A DNA stretch of 64,000 bases from Ideonella sp. MAG2. GTDB lineage: Bacteria > Pseudomonadota > Gammaproteobacteria > Burkholderiales > Burkholderiaceae_C. The position numbers were made by a program, and so were the translations under genes. Location of the stretch: positions 1,798,680 through 1,862,679 of the forward strand of contig PTEU01000002.1 of NCBI GenBank assembly GCA_004359425.1. The letters are read 5' to 3'. The notes under the pieces were generated by a model, which was not told the DNA's origin, searched no databases, and was given only the letters and a program-made list of their open reading frames with translations. Shown here in pieces: positions 35,785 to 44,356 of this stretch (positions are counted from its first letter, which is position 1; the number at the start of each line of letters is the position of its first letter).

Positions 35785-35817
35785 AGCTGAAACGCCTGAA
35801 GTGCGACTCAGGCCCTC

Positions 35818-35855
35818 ACCCGCCCCACGGTCATCGTGCGGCGGGTTTGTTTTTT
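35818..35855 (+). terminator. intrinsic terminator of the phasin gene
   Basis: ACCCGCC (35818-35824) pairs with GGCGGGT (35840-35846), followed by TTTGTTTTTT. A good Rho-independent terminator just ahead of the convergent patatin gene. Confidence 0.8.
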
Positions 35856-35860
35856 GGGGC

Positions 35861-36679
35861 CTAGCGGGTTAAGGCGGCAATCTTTTGGCGGATCAAGGGC
35901 AAGGCGGCCAAGGCCGCTTCCCGGCCCGAGGCAATGGCCTTGTGGCGAGCCGTGAAGTCGGCACTAGAGACCCCCAACAGCGGTGGGCGGATCACCACGT
36001 CAGCATCTTTCAACTCAAAGGTGTTGATGCTGCGGCCCATGATGGCCACGGTCTGCATCAAGATGTCGATGGGCCCTGCCGTGGGCTTGCCCTCGGGCGG
36101 CGACGAGATATCGACGCCAATGACCATGGTCGCACCCATTTGGCGGGCAAAGCGCACCGGCACCGGCGAGACCAAACCACCGTCCACATACTCCCGGTCC
36201 GCAATCTTGACCGGCTGAAACACCGCAGGCACCGCGCTGGAGGCCCGCACCGCCGTCCCAACGTCGCCACGCTGGAACAAGATGGGATGCCCATCCGCCA
36301 AGTCGGTGGCCACAATGCCCAGCGGCAGCTTCATGCGCTCAATCGGTACCCCACCTGTTTGGGCTCGCATGTACTTGGCCAAGGCCTCACCCTTGATCAA
36401 GCCCCGGCCGGGGAAAGCCCAGTCGGTCAGCGCCGATTCATCCATGCCGTCCGCCATCTTGGCCAACTCAGGGCCGCTGCGGCCTGAGGCATAGAGGGCG
36501 GCCACCAAGCTGCCCGCCGAGGTGCCCGCCACCAGGTCGACCTTGATGCCCTGCTCTTCCAAAACCTGAATCACCCCAATGTGGGCAAAACCGCGGGCGG
36601 CCCCGCCACCCAAGGCCAGGCCAATGCGCGGGGGCTTGGGCGGGGGCGGCGGAATGACAGAAAAGCATTCGCACACCAT
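35861..36679 (-). CDS. patatin-like phospholipase (RssA/YlbK type)
   Basis: 272 residues. IGLALGGGAARGFAHIG is the oxyanion block, VAGTSAGSLVAAL has the nucleophile Ser (about residue 54) and YVDGGLVSPVPV the Asp of the Ser-Asp dyad. This is the short bacterial RssA/YlbK branch of patatin-like lipid acyl hydrolases. The ATG (36677-36679) overlaps head-to-head with the ATG of the sulfite reductase (36678-36680), so no room is left for separate promoters or ribosome-binding sites. Either one start is elsewhere or a junction lies here. Confidence 0.82.
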   Translation of the reverse strand: MVCECFSVIPPPPPKPPRIGLALGGGAARGFAHIGVIQVLEEQGIKVDLVAGTSAGSLVAALYASGRSGPELAKMADGMDESALTDWAFPGRGLIKGEALAKYMRAQTGGVPIERMKLPLGIVATDLADGHPILFQRGDVGTAVRASSAVPAVFQPVKIADREYVDGGLVSPVPVRFARQMGATMVIGVDISSPPEGKPTAGPIDILMQTVAIMGRSINTFELKDADVVIRPPLLGVSSADFTARHKAIASGREAALAALPLIRQKIAALTR

Positions 36680-38402
36680 GTATCAATACACCGCTTTTGA
36701 CCGCCAAGTCGTCCGCCAACGCGCGGCACAGTTCCGCGATCAGCTCGAACGCAATCTCGCGGGCGAACTGGCCGACGACGACTTCCGCCCCTTGCGCCTG
36801 CAAAACGGCTGGTATGTGCAGCGCCACGCCCCCATGCTGCGCGTGGCCGTGCCTTATGGCGAGCTCTCCAGCAAGCAGCTGCGCCAGTTGGCCCTGATCG
36901 CTCGTCAATACGACCGCGGCTTTGGCCACTTCACGACGCGCCAAAACCTGCAGTACAACTGGATCCCGCTGCGCCAAGCCGCTGACGTGATGGACAAGCT
37001 GGCCGAGGTCGACATGCACGGCATCCAAACCAGCGGCAACTGCATCCGCAACATCACCTCTGACGCCCTGGCGGGCATTGCCCCAGACGAGATTGTCGAC
37101 CCCCGCCCCTACTGCGAGATCCTGCGCCAGTGGAGCACGCTGCACCCTGAGTTTGCCCACCTGCCGCGCAAGTTCAAGATCGCGGTCAGCGGTGCCCAAG
37201 AAGACCGCGCCGCCATCGGCTGGCACGATGTGGGCCTGCAGTTGCTGAAGAACGAGGCTGGCGAGGTCGGCTTCAAGGTGCTGGTGGGCGGTGGCATGGG
37301 CCGCACGCCCATCATCGGCTCTGTCATCAATGCCTTTGTGCCTTGGCAGCAGATCCTCGTCTACCTCGAAGCCATTGTGCGGGTCTACAACCGCTTTGGC
37401 CGCCGCGATAACCTCTACAAGGCCCGTATCAAGATCCTCGTCAAGGCCGAAGGCCAAGCCTTTTTTGATGCGGTGAACACCGAGTTCGACAAGATCTTGA
37501 CGCTGGATGCAGGCGGCCGCGAGCACATCATCCCGGTGTCCGAGTTGGAGCGCGTCAGCCGCTCCTTCCAAGACCCAGCCGGTGTGCGCCCCGCCACCAA
37601 CAACTTCGACCCGCACCGCACCGGCAACCCGCAGCCCGCCTTCCTGCGCTGGCTGGAGCGCAATGTGCAGCCGCACCGCGTGCCGGGCTACCGCGCCGTG
37701 ACCTTGTCGCTCAAGCGTGTGGGCTTGGCCCCCGGTGACGCGACCGCCGACCAAATGGACGCCGCCGCGACCATGGCCGACCGCTATTCATTGGGCGAGT
37801 TGCGTGTGACCCATGAGCAAAACCTGCTGCTGCCTTGGGTGCGCGAGGCCGACTTGCTGGCCGTGTGGCATGCCGCCAAAGACGCTGGCTTTGCCACGCC
37901 CAATATCGGCCTGCTGACCGACATGATCGCCTGCCCCGGCGGCGACTTCTGCGCCCTGGCCAATGCCCGCTCTATTCCCGTGGCCGAGAGCATCACCGAG
38001 CGCTTCGACGACCTGGACGAGCTCTACGACCTGGGCCCCATCGACCTGCACATCAGCGGCTGCATGAACTCCTGCGGCCACCACCACACTGGCCACATCG
38101 GCATTCTGGGCATCGATAAGGACGGTGACGAGTGGTACCAGGTCTCGGTGGGTGGCTCCGACGGCAGCACGCTGAGCGGCGCCTCCACCCCGGGCAAGGT
38201 GATTGGCCCCTCGTTTGCAGCCGACGAAGTGCCCGACGTCATCGAGGCCTTGATCGAGGTCTACCGCCAGCAACGCCAACCCGGCGAGCGCTTTGTGGAC
38301 GCCGCACGCCGCATTGGCGTGCCACCGCTGCGCGCCGCCGCCGACGCTGTGCGCCGCAGCACCGCGCGCACTGAATCTGCCGACCCTGCCCTGTCCATCT
38401 GA
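36678..38402 (+). CDS. cysI: nitrite/sulfite reductase hemoprotein (assimilatory sulfite reductase)
   Basis: About 574 residues from the ATG at 36678 (MYQYTAFDRQVVRQR). Siroheme/4Fe-4S enzyme: two ferredoxin-like half domains (VPYGELSSKQLRQLALIA; HFTTRQNLQYNWI) and two nitrite/sulfite reductase domains. The cluster cysteines are in CPGGDFCALANARS and SGCMNSCGHHHTGHIG. It reduces sulfite to sulfide for cysteine synthesis. It is followed by the DUF934 protein, PAPS reductase and uroporphyrinogen methyltransferase, the usual beta-proteobacterial sulfur block. It appears intact. Confidence 0.92.
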   Translation: MYQYTAFDRQVVRQRAAQFRDQLERNLAGELADDDFRPLRLQNGWYVQRHAPMLRVAVPYGELSSKQLRQLALIARQYDRGFGHFTTRQNLQYNWIPLRQAADVMDKLAEVDMHGIQTSGNCIRNITSDALAGIAPDEIVDPRPYCEILRQWSTLHPEFAHLPRKFKIAVSGAQEDRAAIGWHDVGLQLLKNEAGEVGFKVLVGGGMGRTPIIGSVINAFVPWQQILVYLEAIVRVYNRFGRRDNLYKARIKILVKAEGQAFFDAVNTEFDKILTLDAGGREHIIPVSELERVSRSFQDPAGVRPATNNFDPHRTGNPQPAFLRWLERNVQPHRVPGYRAVTLSLKRVGLAPGDATADQMDAAATMADRYSLGELRVTHEQNLLLPWVREADLLAVWHAAKDAGFATPNIGLLTDMIACPGGDFCALANARSIPVAESITERFDDLDELYDLGPIDLHISGCMNSCGHHHTGHIGILGIDKDGDEWYQVSVGGSDGSTLSGASTPGKVIGPSFAADEVPDVIEALIEVYRQQRQPGERFVDAARRIGVPPLRAAADAVRRSTARTESADPALSI

Positions 38403-38416
38403 GCCCGAGATCCAAC

Positions 38417-38905
38417 ATGCAATTCATTCATTCTCAAGACGATGTGTGGCAGCGCGTGGGTGGCGAAGACGGCCCCCAGCCTCACCCCAAGCCGCGTGCC
38501 AATGCCCTGCTGAGCTGGGAACAATGGCACGCCGTGCGCGACACTTGGCCGCAAGGCCTTTCTGTCGGCGTGATCCTGCCGAATACGGTGGATGTGGAAG
38601 ACCTCACCGAAGACCTGCCCCGCCTCAGCCTGCTGGCTTTGCAGTTCCCCAAATGGACGGATGGCCGCGCCTACAGCCAGGCCCACGTGCTGCGCGCCCG
38701 CCTGCGTTTCAAGGGTGAGGTGCGCGCTGTGGGCGAGGTACTGGTGGACATGATGCCGCTGCTGCACCGCGCCGGCTTCAACACGGTGCAGTTGCGCCCC
38801 GACCAACGTGAAGCCAGCGCCCGCCGGGCGCTCAGCATCGTGACCGAAAACTACCAGGGCGATGTGCATGCCACCCGCCCAGCGTTTGCGAGGATCGCCG
38901 CATGA
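38417..38905 (+). CDS. DUF934 protein linked to sulfite reduction
   Basis: 162 residues of the DUF934 family (GVILPNTVDVEDLTEDLP, ALQFPKWTDGRAYSQAHVLR, EVRAVGEVLVDMMPLLHR). The family is consistently encoded between the sulfite reductase and CysH in proteobacteria and is annotated as probably assisting sulfite reduction; its biochemical role is not established. The stop overlaps the cysH ATG by four bases (ATGA). It appears intact. Confidence 0.88.
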   Translation: MQFIHSQDDVWQRVGGEDGPQPHPKPRANALLSWEQWHAVRDTWPQGLSVGVILPNTVDVEDLTEDLPRLSLLALQFPKWTDGRAYSQAHVLRARLRFKGEVRAVGEVLVDMMPLLHRAGFNTVQLRPDQREASARRALSIVTENYQGDVHATRPAFARIAA

Positions 38906-39325
38906 CTGCCCCCCAAACCAGCACCGACGACGACTTCACGCCGCTGAACTTTGGCCCTTCGAGCGCCATTGAGCTCTACGCCCGCAAGACCGAAGGCCGG
39001 CCGCACGGCGTGGGTCACCGGCCTGCGTCGCGAGCAATCCGCCAACCGAGGTGCGGTGCCGCACCGCGAAGTGGAAGCCAACGGCCGCACTAAGTTCAAC
39101 CCCTTGGCGGATTGGACCTGGGCAGACATCTGGCACTACATCGACACCCACCAAGTGCCTTACAACGCCCTGCACGACCAGTTCATGCCCAGCATCGGCT
39201 GCGCGCCCTGCACCCGCGCCATTGCGGTGGGCGAGCCCTTCCGCGCTGGCCGCTGGTGGTGGGAAGACGAGGCCGCCAAAGAGTGCGGTCTGCACGTCAA
39301 GGCTGCTGACGCGGTGGCCGCATGA
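38902..39325 (+). pseudogene. cysH: phosphoadenylyl-sulfate reductase (internal deletion and frameshift)
   Basis: CysH reduces PAPS/APS to sulfite with thioredoxin. The ATG at 38902 overlaps the DUF934 stop and reads an N-terminal SAIELYARKTE. Within about 30 codons the sequence jumps to GRTAWVTGLRREQSANRGAV in another frame, then RTKFNPLADWTWADIWHYI, SIGCAPCTRAIAVGEPFRAGRWWW and KECGLH, the normal C-terminus with its conserved Cys. Roughly 130 residues, including the PP-loop and first cysteines, are missing. The stop overlaps the cobA ATG. cysD and cysN, often next in this cluster, are not here. Confidence 0.87.
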
Positions 39326-40119
39326 GCGACGCCGCCTTGAGCACCGGCCCCCAGCCGGGCCATGTCTGCTTCATCGGGGCAGGCCCCGGCGCGGCGGATC
39401 TCATCACCCTGCGTGGTGCCAAAGCCTTGGGCCAAGCCACCGTGGTGCTGTTCGATGCCCTGACCGACCCTGGCTTCCACGCCTTGGCACCCCAGGCCTT
39501 GTGGGTGGACGTGGGCAAGCGTGGCTTTTGCAACTCCACGGCCCAGGCCCATATCAACGCCTTGCTGGTGCACTATGGGCGCCAGGGTGAATGCGTGGCT
39601 CGCCTCAAGGGCGGCGACCCCAGCGTCTTTGGCCGCCTGGAAGAAGAGATTGAAGCCTTGGCTGAAGCTGGCCTGAGCCATGAGGTTATTCCTGGCATCA
39701 CAGCAGCCTTGGCGGCTGCAGCGGCCACGGGCCGCCCGCTGACCCGCCGTGGCCGTGGCCGCAGCGTGGCGCTGTCCACCGCCATGACGCGCGAAGGCGC
39801 CTTCACCGCAGGCCAACGCGCCGACACCGAAGTGTTCTACATGGCGGGCCGCCAACTGGCCGCTCTATCTCGCCGCTTGCTGGACGCGGGCTGGGCCGCG
39901 GACACGCCGGTGATGGTGGTGTCGCGAGCCGGTTGTGCCGATCAGTCTCAATCCGACCACACCGTGGCCACCCTGGCGGCGGCTGTGGTCTTGCACGCGG
40001 GCCGCCCCAGCGTGGTGACCGTCGGTGTAGGCGCCAGCCCCATGCCCGCCAGCACGGCCCGCACGGTCCATGGCAGCGAGTTTGAGGGGCATCACGCCAA
40101 GGCCTGCGCCAGCGCCTAA
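39322..40119 (+). CDS. cobA: uroporphyrinogen-III C-methyltransferase
   Basis: 265 residues. SAM-dependent methyltransferase that makes precorrin-2, the precursor of siroheme. Signatures: [39 protein letters not shown] with the SAM-binding [25 protein letters not shown] and [10 protein letters not shown]. It supplies siroheme for the sulfite reductase two genes upstream and overlaps cysH by ATGA. It is monofunctional, with no CysG N-terminal dehydrogenase/ferrochelatase domain. Confidence 0.92.
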   Translation: MSDAALSTGPQPGHVCFIGAGPGAADLITLRGAKALGQATVVLFDALTDPGFHALAPQALWVDVGKRGFCNSTAQAHINALLVHYGRQGECVARLKGGDPSVFGRLEEEIEALAEAGLSHEVIPGITAALAAAAATGRPLTRRGRGRSVALSTAMTREGAFTAGQRADTEVFYMAGRQLAALSRRLLDAGWAADTPVMVVSRAGCADQSQSDHTVATLAAAVVLHAGRPSVVTVGVGASPMPASTARTVHGSEFEGHHAKACASA

Positions 40120-40222
40120 AATCCACCGTTTTTCGGCCCTTGCCAGTCTGGGCCGCCCGCCAGACTGCTGCCGACACCATTTCATTGACCGAGGCCTTGG
40201 CCTCATCCAAAACTTCTCGACC

Positions 40223-40546
40223 ATGACCCACGTCGTCACCGAAGCCTGCATCCGCTGCAAGTACACCGACTGCGTCGACGTTTGCCCCGTCGACTGCTTC
40301 CGCGAAGGCCCAAACTTCCTCACCATCGACCCTGACGAGTGCATCGACTGCGCCGTTTGCATCCCTGAGTGCCCGGTCAATGCCATCCTTCCTGAGGAAG
40401 ATGTGCCCGGCGACCAGCAGGCCTACATCAAGCTCAACGCCGACCTGGCCAAAAAGTGGCCCAGCATCACCAAGCGCAAGGCTGCGCTGCCCGATGCCGA
40501 TGAGTGGAAAGACCGCAAGAACAAGCTGGATCAACTGATCCGTTAA
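40223..40546 (+). CDS. fdxA: 7Fe-type ferredoxin
   Basis: 107 residues from the ATG at 40223. [19 protein letters not shown] and [17 protein letters not shown] hold the cysteines for [3Fe-4S] and [4Fe-4S] clusters as in Azotobacter-type FdxA. The C-terminal region ([17 protein letters not shown]) is typical of the beta/gamma-proteobacterial family. An electron carrier; adjacency to the sulfite reductase cluster suggests but does not prove it as a donor. A terminator follows. Confidence 0.95.
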   Translation: MTHVVTEACIRCKYTDCVDVCPVDCFREGPNFLTIDPDECIDCAVCIPECPVNAILPEEDVPGDQQAYIKLNADLAKKWPSITKRKAALPDADEWKDRKNKLDQLIR

Positions 40547-40567
40547 GGCACTGAAGCCTCAGAAAAG

Positions 40568-40590
40568 AGCCCGCCACATGCGGGCTTTTT
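40568..40590 (+). terminator. intrinsic terminator of fdxA
   Basis: AGCCCGC (40568-40574), a 5-nt loop, GCGGGCT (40580-40586), then TTTT. A standard Rho-independent terminator 21 bp after the fdxA stop. Confidence 0.88.
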
Positions 40591-40648
40591 CATGGGCCGC
40601 ATAGAATGCACACCTGTCGTGACTCAGCTTGTCCGGGCCACGCATTCG

Positions 40649-40733
40649 CTAGGGGTGTTGTCACCACAGCTTGCTGTGATGCCGACTGAGACAGTCCCTT
40701 TGAACCTGATTGAGGTAATCCTCGCGCAGGGAA
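40649..40733 (+). promoter_or_regulatory. thiamine pyrophosphate (TPP) riboswitch
   Basis: CTAGGGGTG opens the element. CTGAGA with ACAGTCCC, then TTTGAACCTGAT, GGTAATCC and CGCGCAGGGA are the conserved THI-box blocks in the correct order. A variable helix (CACCACAGCTTGCTGTGATG) lies between the first two. It ends about 87 nt before the TonB-receptor ATG, so the receptor is predicted to be repressed when TPP is plentiful. Confidence 0.92.
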
Positions 40734-40820
40734 GCCATCGAACCACCGTGGGCTCGCTTTTTCTGGCACCCACCCAAAGTCTCCCGATGTTGCCCACCTG
40801 CCATCAACGCATGAGTTGCG

Positions 40821-41918
40821 ATGGCACACACTGCTTTTTCCTCCCGCGCTTGGGGCCTGGCCCTGGCGCCCTTGTTCACGCTGAACTTCCCGCTGCATGC
40901 GCTGGCCCAAGCCAGTGCTGAAGCCGCCAAGCCTGAGTCAGTGACCGTCACCGGCCGCTATGAAGCGCCACCGGCGCAAATGGCCGGCTTTGGCGAGGTA
41001 CCGCTGGCACGCACACCGCTGCAAGTCACCAGCATCAACACCACCGCGCTGCGCGACCTCGGCATCGACACGCTGGGTGAGATCACCAAGCTCGACGCCA
41101 GCAAGCGCGCCAGCCAACTCGACCGCAGCAGTGTGCGCACGGATGGCAGCCGCGCCATCCGCTATGAACAAAGCTTTGCCACCCCTTGGCTGGCCGCCAC
41201 CTGGCAGTTCAGCCCAGAAACCATGGCCTATGCCAGCTGGGGGCAAGGCGTGGAAACTGATGTGACCCCCAACCGTCCGCGTTACCTGAACCCCGGAGAG
41301 CCCCTGCCAGCGCTCAAAAGCACCCAGACCGAAGTGGGCCTCAAGCACGACAGCAAGACGCTGGGCTGGGGCTTAACCGTGTTTGACATTCAGCGGCCCG
41401 TCGCTGCCGACTTTGGCAATTGCGACGGCGACCGCACCTGCAGCCGCCAGCTGGACGGCTACGCCCGCCACCGCGGCGTGGAGGCCAACGCGGACACCCG
41501 CTGGGGCGCTTGGAGCCTGCGCGGCAGCGCGATGTGGCTGCAAGCCCGCCGCGAAGGCAGCGCCACCGCCAGCCTCAACGGCCTGGTGCCCGACAACGTG
41601 GCCCAGCGCAGCCTGCGCTTGATGGCCGCGCACCAGCTGGCCGCCCTGCCCGGCCTGACCCTGCAAGCTCAACTGTCCCACGAGGGCCCGCGCTCTGTGC
41701 TGCCCGACAACAGCCTGCAAGTCGCGTCGTGGACCACTACCAGCCTGTCGGCCCGCTACAGCCTCAAGGCAGTGGGGGCTGAGTGGCTGTTGCGCGCCGG
41801 TGTGGACAATGTCTTTGACCGCCGCGCTTGGCAAGAAACGCCCTATCAGTACGGCCACAGCTACCTCTACCCCCTGGCCCCCCGCACTTGGCGCGCCTCA
41901 CTGCAAGTGAATTTGTAA
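40821..41918 (+). CDS. TonB-dependent receptor with large internal deletion, under TPP riboswitch
   Basis: 365 residues, about half the usual length. A signal peptide (to about HALAQ) and a TonB-box-like ESVTVTGR are followed by the start of the plug (VPLARTPLQVTSINTTAL, LGEITKLDAS). At about residue 94 (nt 41103) the sequence jumps in frame to late barrel strands (SFATPWLAATWQFSPETMAYASWGQG, GVEANADTRWGAWSLRGSA). It ends with the C-terminal barrel signature and a final LQVNL. The rest of the plug and the early barrel are gone, so it cannot form a normal gated channel. The riboswitch implies a thiamine-related ligand. Confidence 0.8.
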   Translation: MAHTAFSSRAWGLALAPLFTLNFPLHALAQASAEAAKPESVTVTGRYEAPPAQMAGFGEVPLARTPLQVTSINTTALRDLGIDTLGEITKLDASKRASQLDRSSVRTDGSRAIRYEQSFATPWLAATWQFSPETMAYASWGQGVETDVTPNRPRYLNPGEPLPALKSTQTEVGLKHDSKTLGWGLTVFDIQRPVAADFGNCDGDRTCSRQLDGYARHRGVEANADTRWGAWSLRGSAMWLQARREGSATASLNGLVPDNVAQRSLRLMAAHQLAALPGLTLQAQLSHEGPRSVLPDNSLQVASWTTTSLSARYSLKAVGAEWLLRAGVDNVFDRRAWQETPYQYGHSYLYPLAPRTWRASLQVNL

Positions 41919-41968
41919 GTCGCATCAAGGAAGCCGCAAATTTTCTGCCTATAATCTGAGGCTTCACT

Positions 41969-42044
41969 TCCCCGATAGCTCAGTCGGTAGAGCGCCGGAC
42001 TGTTAATCCGTAGGTCCCTGGTTCGAGCCCAGGTCGGGGAGCCA
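41969..42044 (+). tRNA. tRNA-Asn (GTT)
   Basis: 76 nt including an encoded CCA. Acceptor TCCCCGA pairs with TCGGGGA, D-loop AGCTCAGTCGGTAGAGC, anticodon loop CTGTTAATC with anticodon GTT, and TTCGAGCCC T-arm. Confidence 0.96.
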
Positions 42045-42076
42045 AGTGAATCACCCTCAGTGGTGCACCGATCAAT

Positions 42077-42152
42077 TCCTCGATAGCTCAGTCGGTAGAG
42101 CGCCGGACTGTTAATCCGTAGGTCCCTGGTTCGAGCCCAGGTCGAGGAGCCA
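42077..42152 (+). tRNA. tRNA-Asn (GTT), second copy
   Basis: 76 nt, identical to the first copy except one compensated acceptor pair (TCCTCGA with TCGAGGA). It follows 32 bp downstream and is probably in the same transcript. Confidence 0.96.
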
Positions 42153-42158
42153 AACAAA

Positions 42159-42194
42159 AACCGCCTATCGCATGCATTGCATAGGCGGTTTTTT
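42159..42194 (+). terminator. intrinsic terminator of the tRNA-Asn pair
   Basis: AACCGCCTAT (42159-42168) pairs with ATAGGCGGTT (42181-42190), followed by TTTT. It starts 7 nt after the second tRNA. Confidence 0.9.
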
Positions 42195-42337
42195 CATGGG
42201 ACTGAGCCGCTGGGAGATGAGCGGCATGACAGCTCCACCCCGCTGTCATGACCTTTGTTGGGGCCTTGAATGGCCTTGGGCGCTGTCAGGCTGCGCCAAA
42301 ATATTCAAGCCCAACGCCCGCCGGCCGATAAGCAGCT

Positions 42338-44356
42338 ATGACCTTTGGCCTGTTCCGACACTTGCAGCAGCGGGCGGCGTGGGCTTGCCTGTGGCTGTGC
42401 TGTTTGGCCGCGACGGCCCAGGCTGCCCCAGACGCCGTCGACCGTGAAATTGAACGGCTGACGGCTTTGCCTGCCACTCAAACAAGCGCTGTCGTTCAAG
42501 GTCTGCACGAACTGCTGCAAAAGTCTCCGGTCGAGGCTCAGGCCAAGATATTGCTGAGCCTGGGTGTGATTGCCGTTCAGGGAGCCGACCACGGCGAAGC
42601 ACTGCGCATCATCACTCAACTAGAGGCGGTGAACACCAAAGATGCCAAGACCGCTCAAGCGGTGCTTCGCGCAGTGCTGGAGCCCAACACCAACGTCGCT
42701 ATCCAGGACCTGCAAGAAGCCCAGCGCAACCTCGGCCCGGAGGTCAGCCCCCTCACGGCCTACCGCCTGCTCAACCACCTCAGCGAGCTTCAGGAGCGCG
42801 TTGGCCAGATGGACGATGCCATGCGCACCCGCATGCGTACCGTCGAGGCTGCGGATCGTTCCGGCGACTCACGGCGCAGTGCCTTGGCACGCTCGGCCTT
42901 GGCCTGGAGCTATATGCTGATGAATCAAATGGATGCAGCGCGCGAAGCCAATGAACGCGCCCTGCAACTGGCCCGGCGCTTGAACAACCCAGACCTGCTG
43001 GGCAGGGTCCTCAACACCCAGGCGTTCATCGAAGCCGAGTCTGGCAACTTGGCCACCGGTGCCCAAGCCATGCATGAGGTGCTGGGCCTCATTGAATCCT
43101 CTGGCGACAAGACCTCGCTGGCGCTCTATTTGGCCAACGCCGCCGACTTCAGCCTCAGAAGCGGGGACTACCAGACTGCCATACAGCAATGCGAGCGTGC
43201 GCTGGCCATGGGCAAGGCGCTCAAGCAAACTGACACCGTCGGCTTGGCCTTATCCAACCGCGCCATGGCAAAGATCATGCTCAAGCAGTTTGAGAGCGGC
43301 AAGGCCGACCTAGATGAAGCGTTGCGCCTCAGCGAAGCGGCTGGCCAACCCGGCCTCAAGGCCAAGCGGCTGCTGGAGGCAGCGGGCTACTTCGAGAAGG
43401 CTGGCAACCTGACCAGTGCCCTGAACCACTACCTGGCCTACCGCACCCTGGCCGACCAATTGTTCAGAGAAGAGCAGCAAAAAGTAGTGCTGGAGCTGCG
43501 GACGGCATTTGACCGCAGCGAACGCCAACGCGAGCTGAGAATCCTGAAAGAGGAAGCCGCGCTGCAAGGCGCGCGCCTGGAGGGCCAACGCCTGCAAGAA
43601 CTTACTTGGCTGACCATTGCCGTGGTCGGGGTGTGCTCGCTGCTGCTGCTGGGCTGGCTGTGGCGGCGAACTCGGCATGCCAATCAGCAGTTGGCTGAGA
43701 TCAATGCCCAGTTGCAGGTGCAAAGCGAGCGAGACCCGCTGACTGGTTTGGCCAATCGGCGGCACATGGGCGAGGTCATGGGGCAATGCCGCGGCGACGG
43801 CCGTTGGCAGGGCTGCCTGATGCTGATTGACCTGGACCACTTCAAAACCATCAACGACCAATATGGCCATGCAGCGGGCGACACGGCCTTGGTTGAAGCA
43901 GCACGTCGACTCGCAGGGGTGGTGCAGGCGGAAGACTTGCTGGTGCGCTGGGGTGGAGAGGAGTTCTTGATTGCCTCCCGATCCACGACCGACGCTCAGG
44001 CCGAGCAACTGGCACAGCGCGTGCTCGACTGCTTATGCGCGACTCCTGTCACCCACGAGCAGCGCACCATCAAGCTCACGGGCTCCGTCGGCTATGCCTG
44101 CTTTCCAATGGGGCCTAGCGGCTTGACCCTGCCCTGGGAGCGTGCAGTGGACTTGGTGGACACGGCCCTGTATCTGGCCAAAGCCCACGGGCGCAACCGC
44201 GCTTATGGGGTTCACGCCTTGCAGATCACCCAAGAGGAAGATCTGCTCGCCGTCGCGTCCTCCCTGGAGGACGCTTGGCAAGCCGGCCGTGTCGAGTTGA
44301 AGCTGCTGCAAGGCTGCGCCGCACCGAGCGCCTCAGCCGAGGTGCCCGCGCCATGA
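42338..44356 (+). CDS. TPR-GGDEF diguanylate cyclase (first of a tandem pair)
   Basis: 672 residues. A signal peptide or anchor (to about AQAA) is followed by an extracytoplasmic helical repeat region with TPR character (ALARSALAWSYMLMNQMDAA, LGRVLNTQAFIEAESGNLATG) to about residue 400. One TM helix follows (LTIAVVGVCSLLLLGWLW), then a GGDEF domain with RDPLTGLANRRH, LIDLDHFKTIND and WGGEEFL, so cyclase activity is expected. The residues before the active site read QAED, so the inhibitory RxxD is lost. Its stop overlaps the next start (ATGA). It probably converts an envelope signal into c-di-GMP. Confidence 0.88.
   Translation: MTFGLFRHLQQRAAWACLWLCCLAATAQAAPDAVDREIERLTALPATQTSAVVQGLHELLQKSPVEAQAKILLSLGVIAVQGADHGEALRIITQLEAVNTKDAKTAQAVLRAVLEPNTNVAIQDLQEAQRNLGPEVSPLTAYRLLNHLSELQERVGQMDDAMRTRMRTVEAADRSGDSRRSALARSALAWSYMLMNQMDAAREANERALQLARRLNNPDLLGRVLNTQAFIEAESGNLATGAQAMHEVLGLIESSGDKTSLALYLANAADFSLRSGDYQTAIQQCERALAMGKALKQTDTVGLALSNRAMAKIMLKQFESGKADLDEALRLSEAAGQPGLKAKRLLEAAGYFEKAGNLTSALNHYLAYRTLADQLFREEQQKVVLELRTAFDRSERQRELRILKEEAALQGARLEGQRLQELTWLTIAVVGVCSLLLLGWLWRRTRHANQQLAEINAQLQVQSERDPLTGLANRRHMGEVMGQCRGDGRWQGCLMLIDLDHFKTINDQYGHAAGDTALVEAARRLAGVVQAEDLLVRWGGEEFLIASRSTTDAQAEQLAQRVLDCLCATPVTHEQRTIKLTGSVGYACFPMGPSGLTLPWERAVDLVDTALYLAKAHGRNRAYGVHALQITQEEDLLAVASSLEDAWQAGRVELKLLQGCAAPSASAEVPAP

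Noticed and set aside
36468..37754. 428-codon minus-strand frame inside the sulfite reductase gene
   Set aside because: Antisense shadow of cysI in GC-rich DNA; no domain and no ribosome-binding site.
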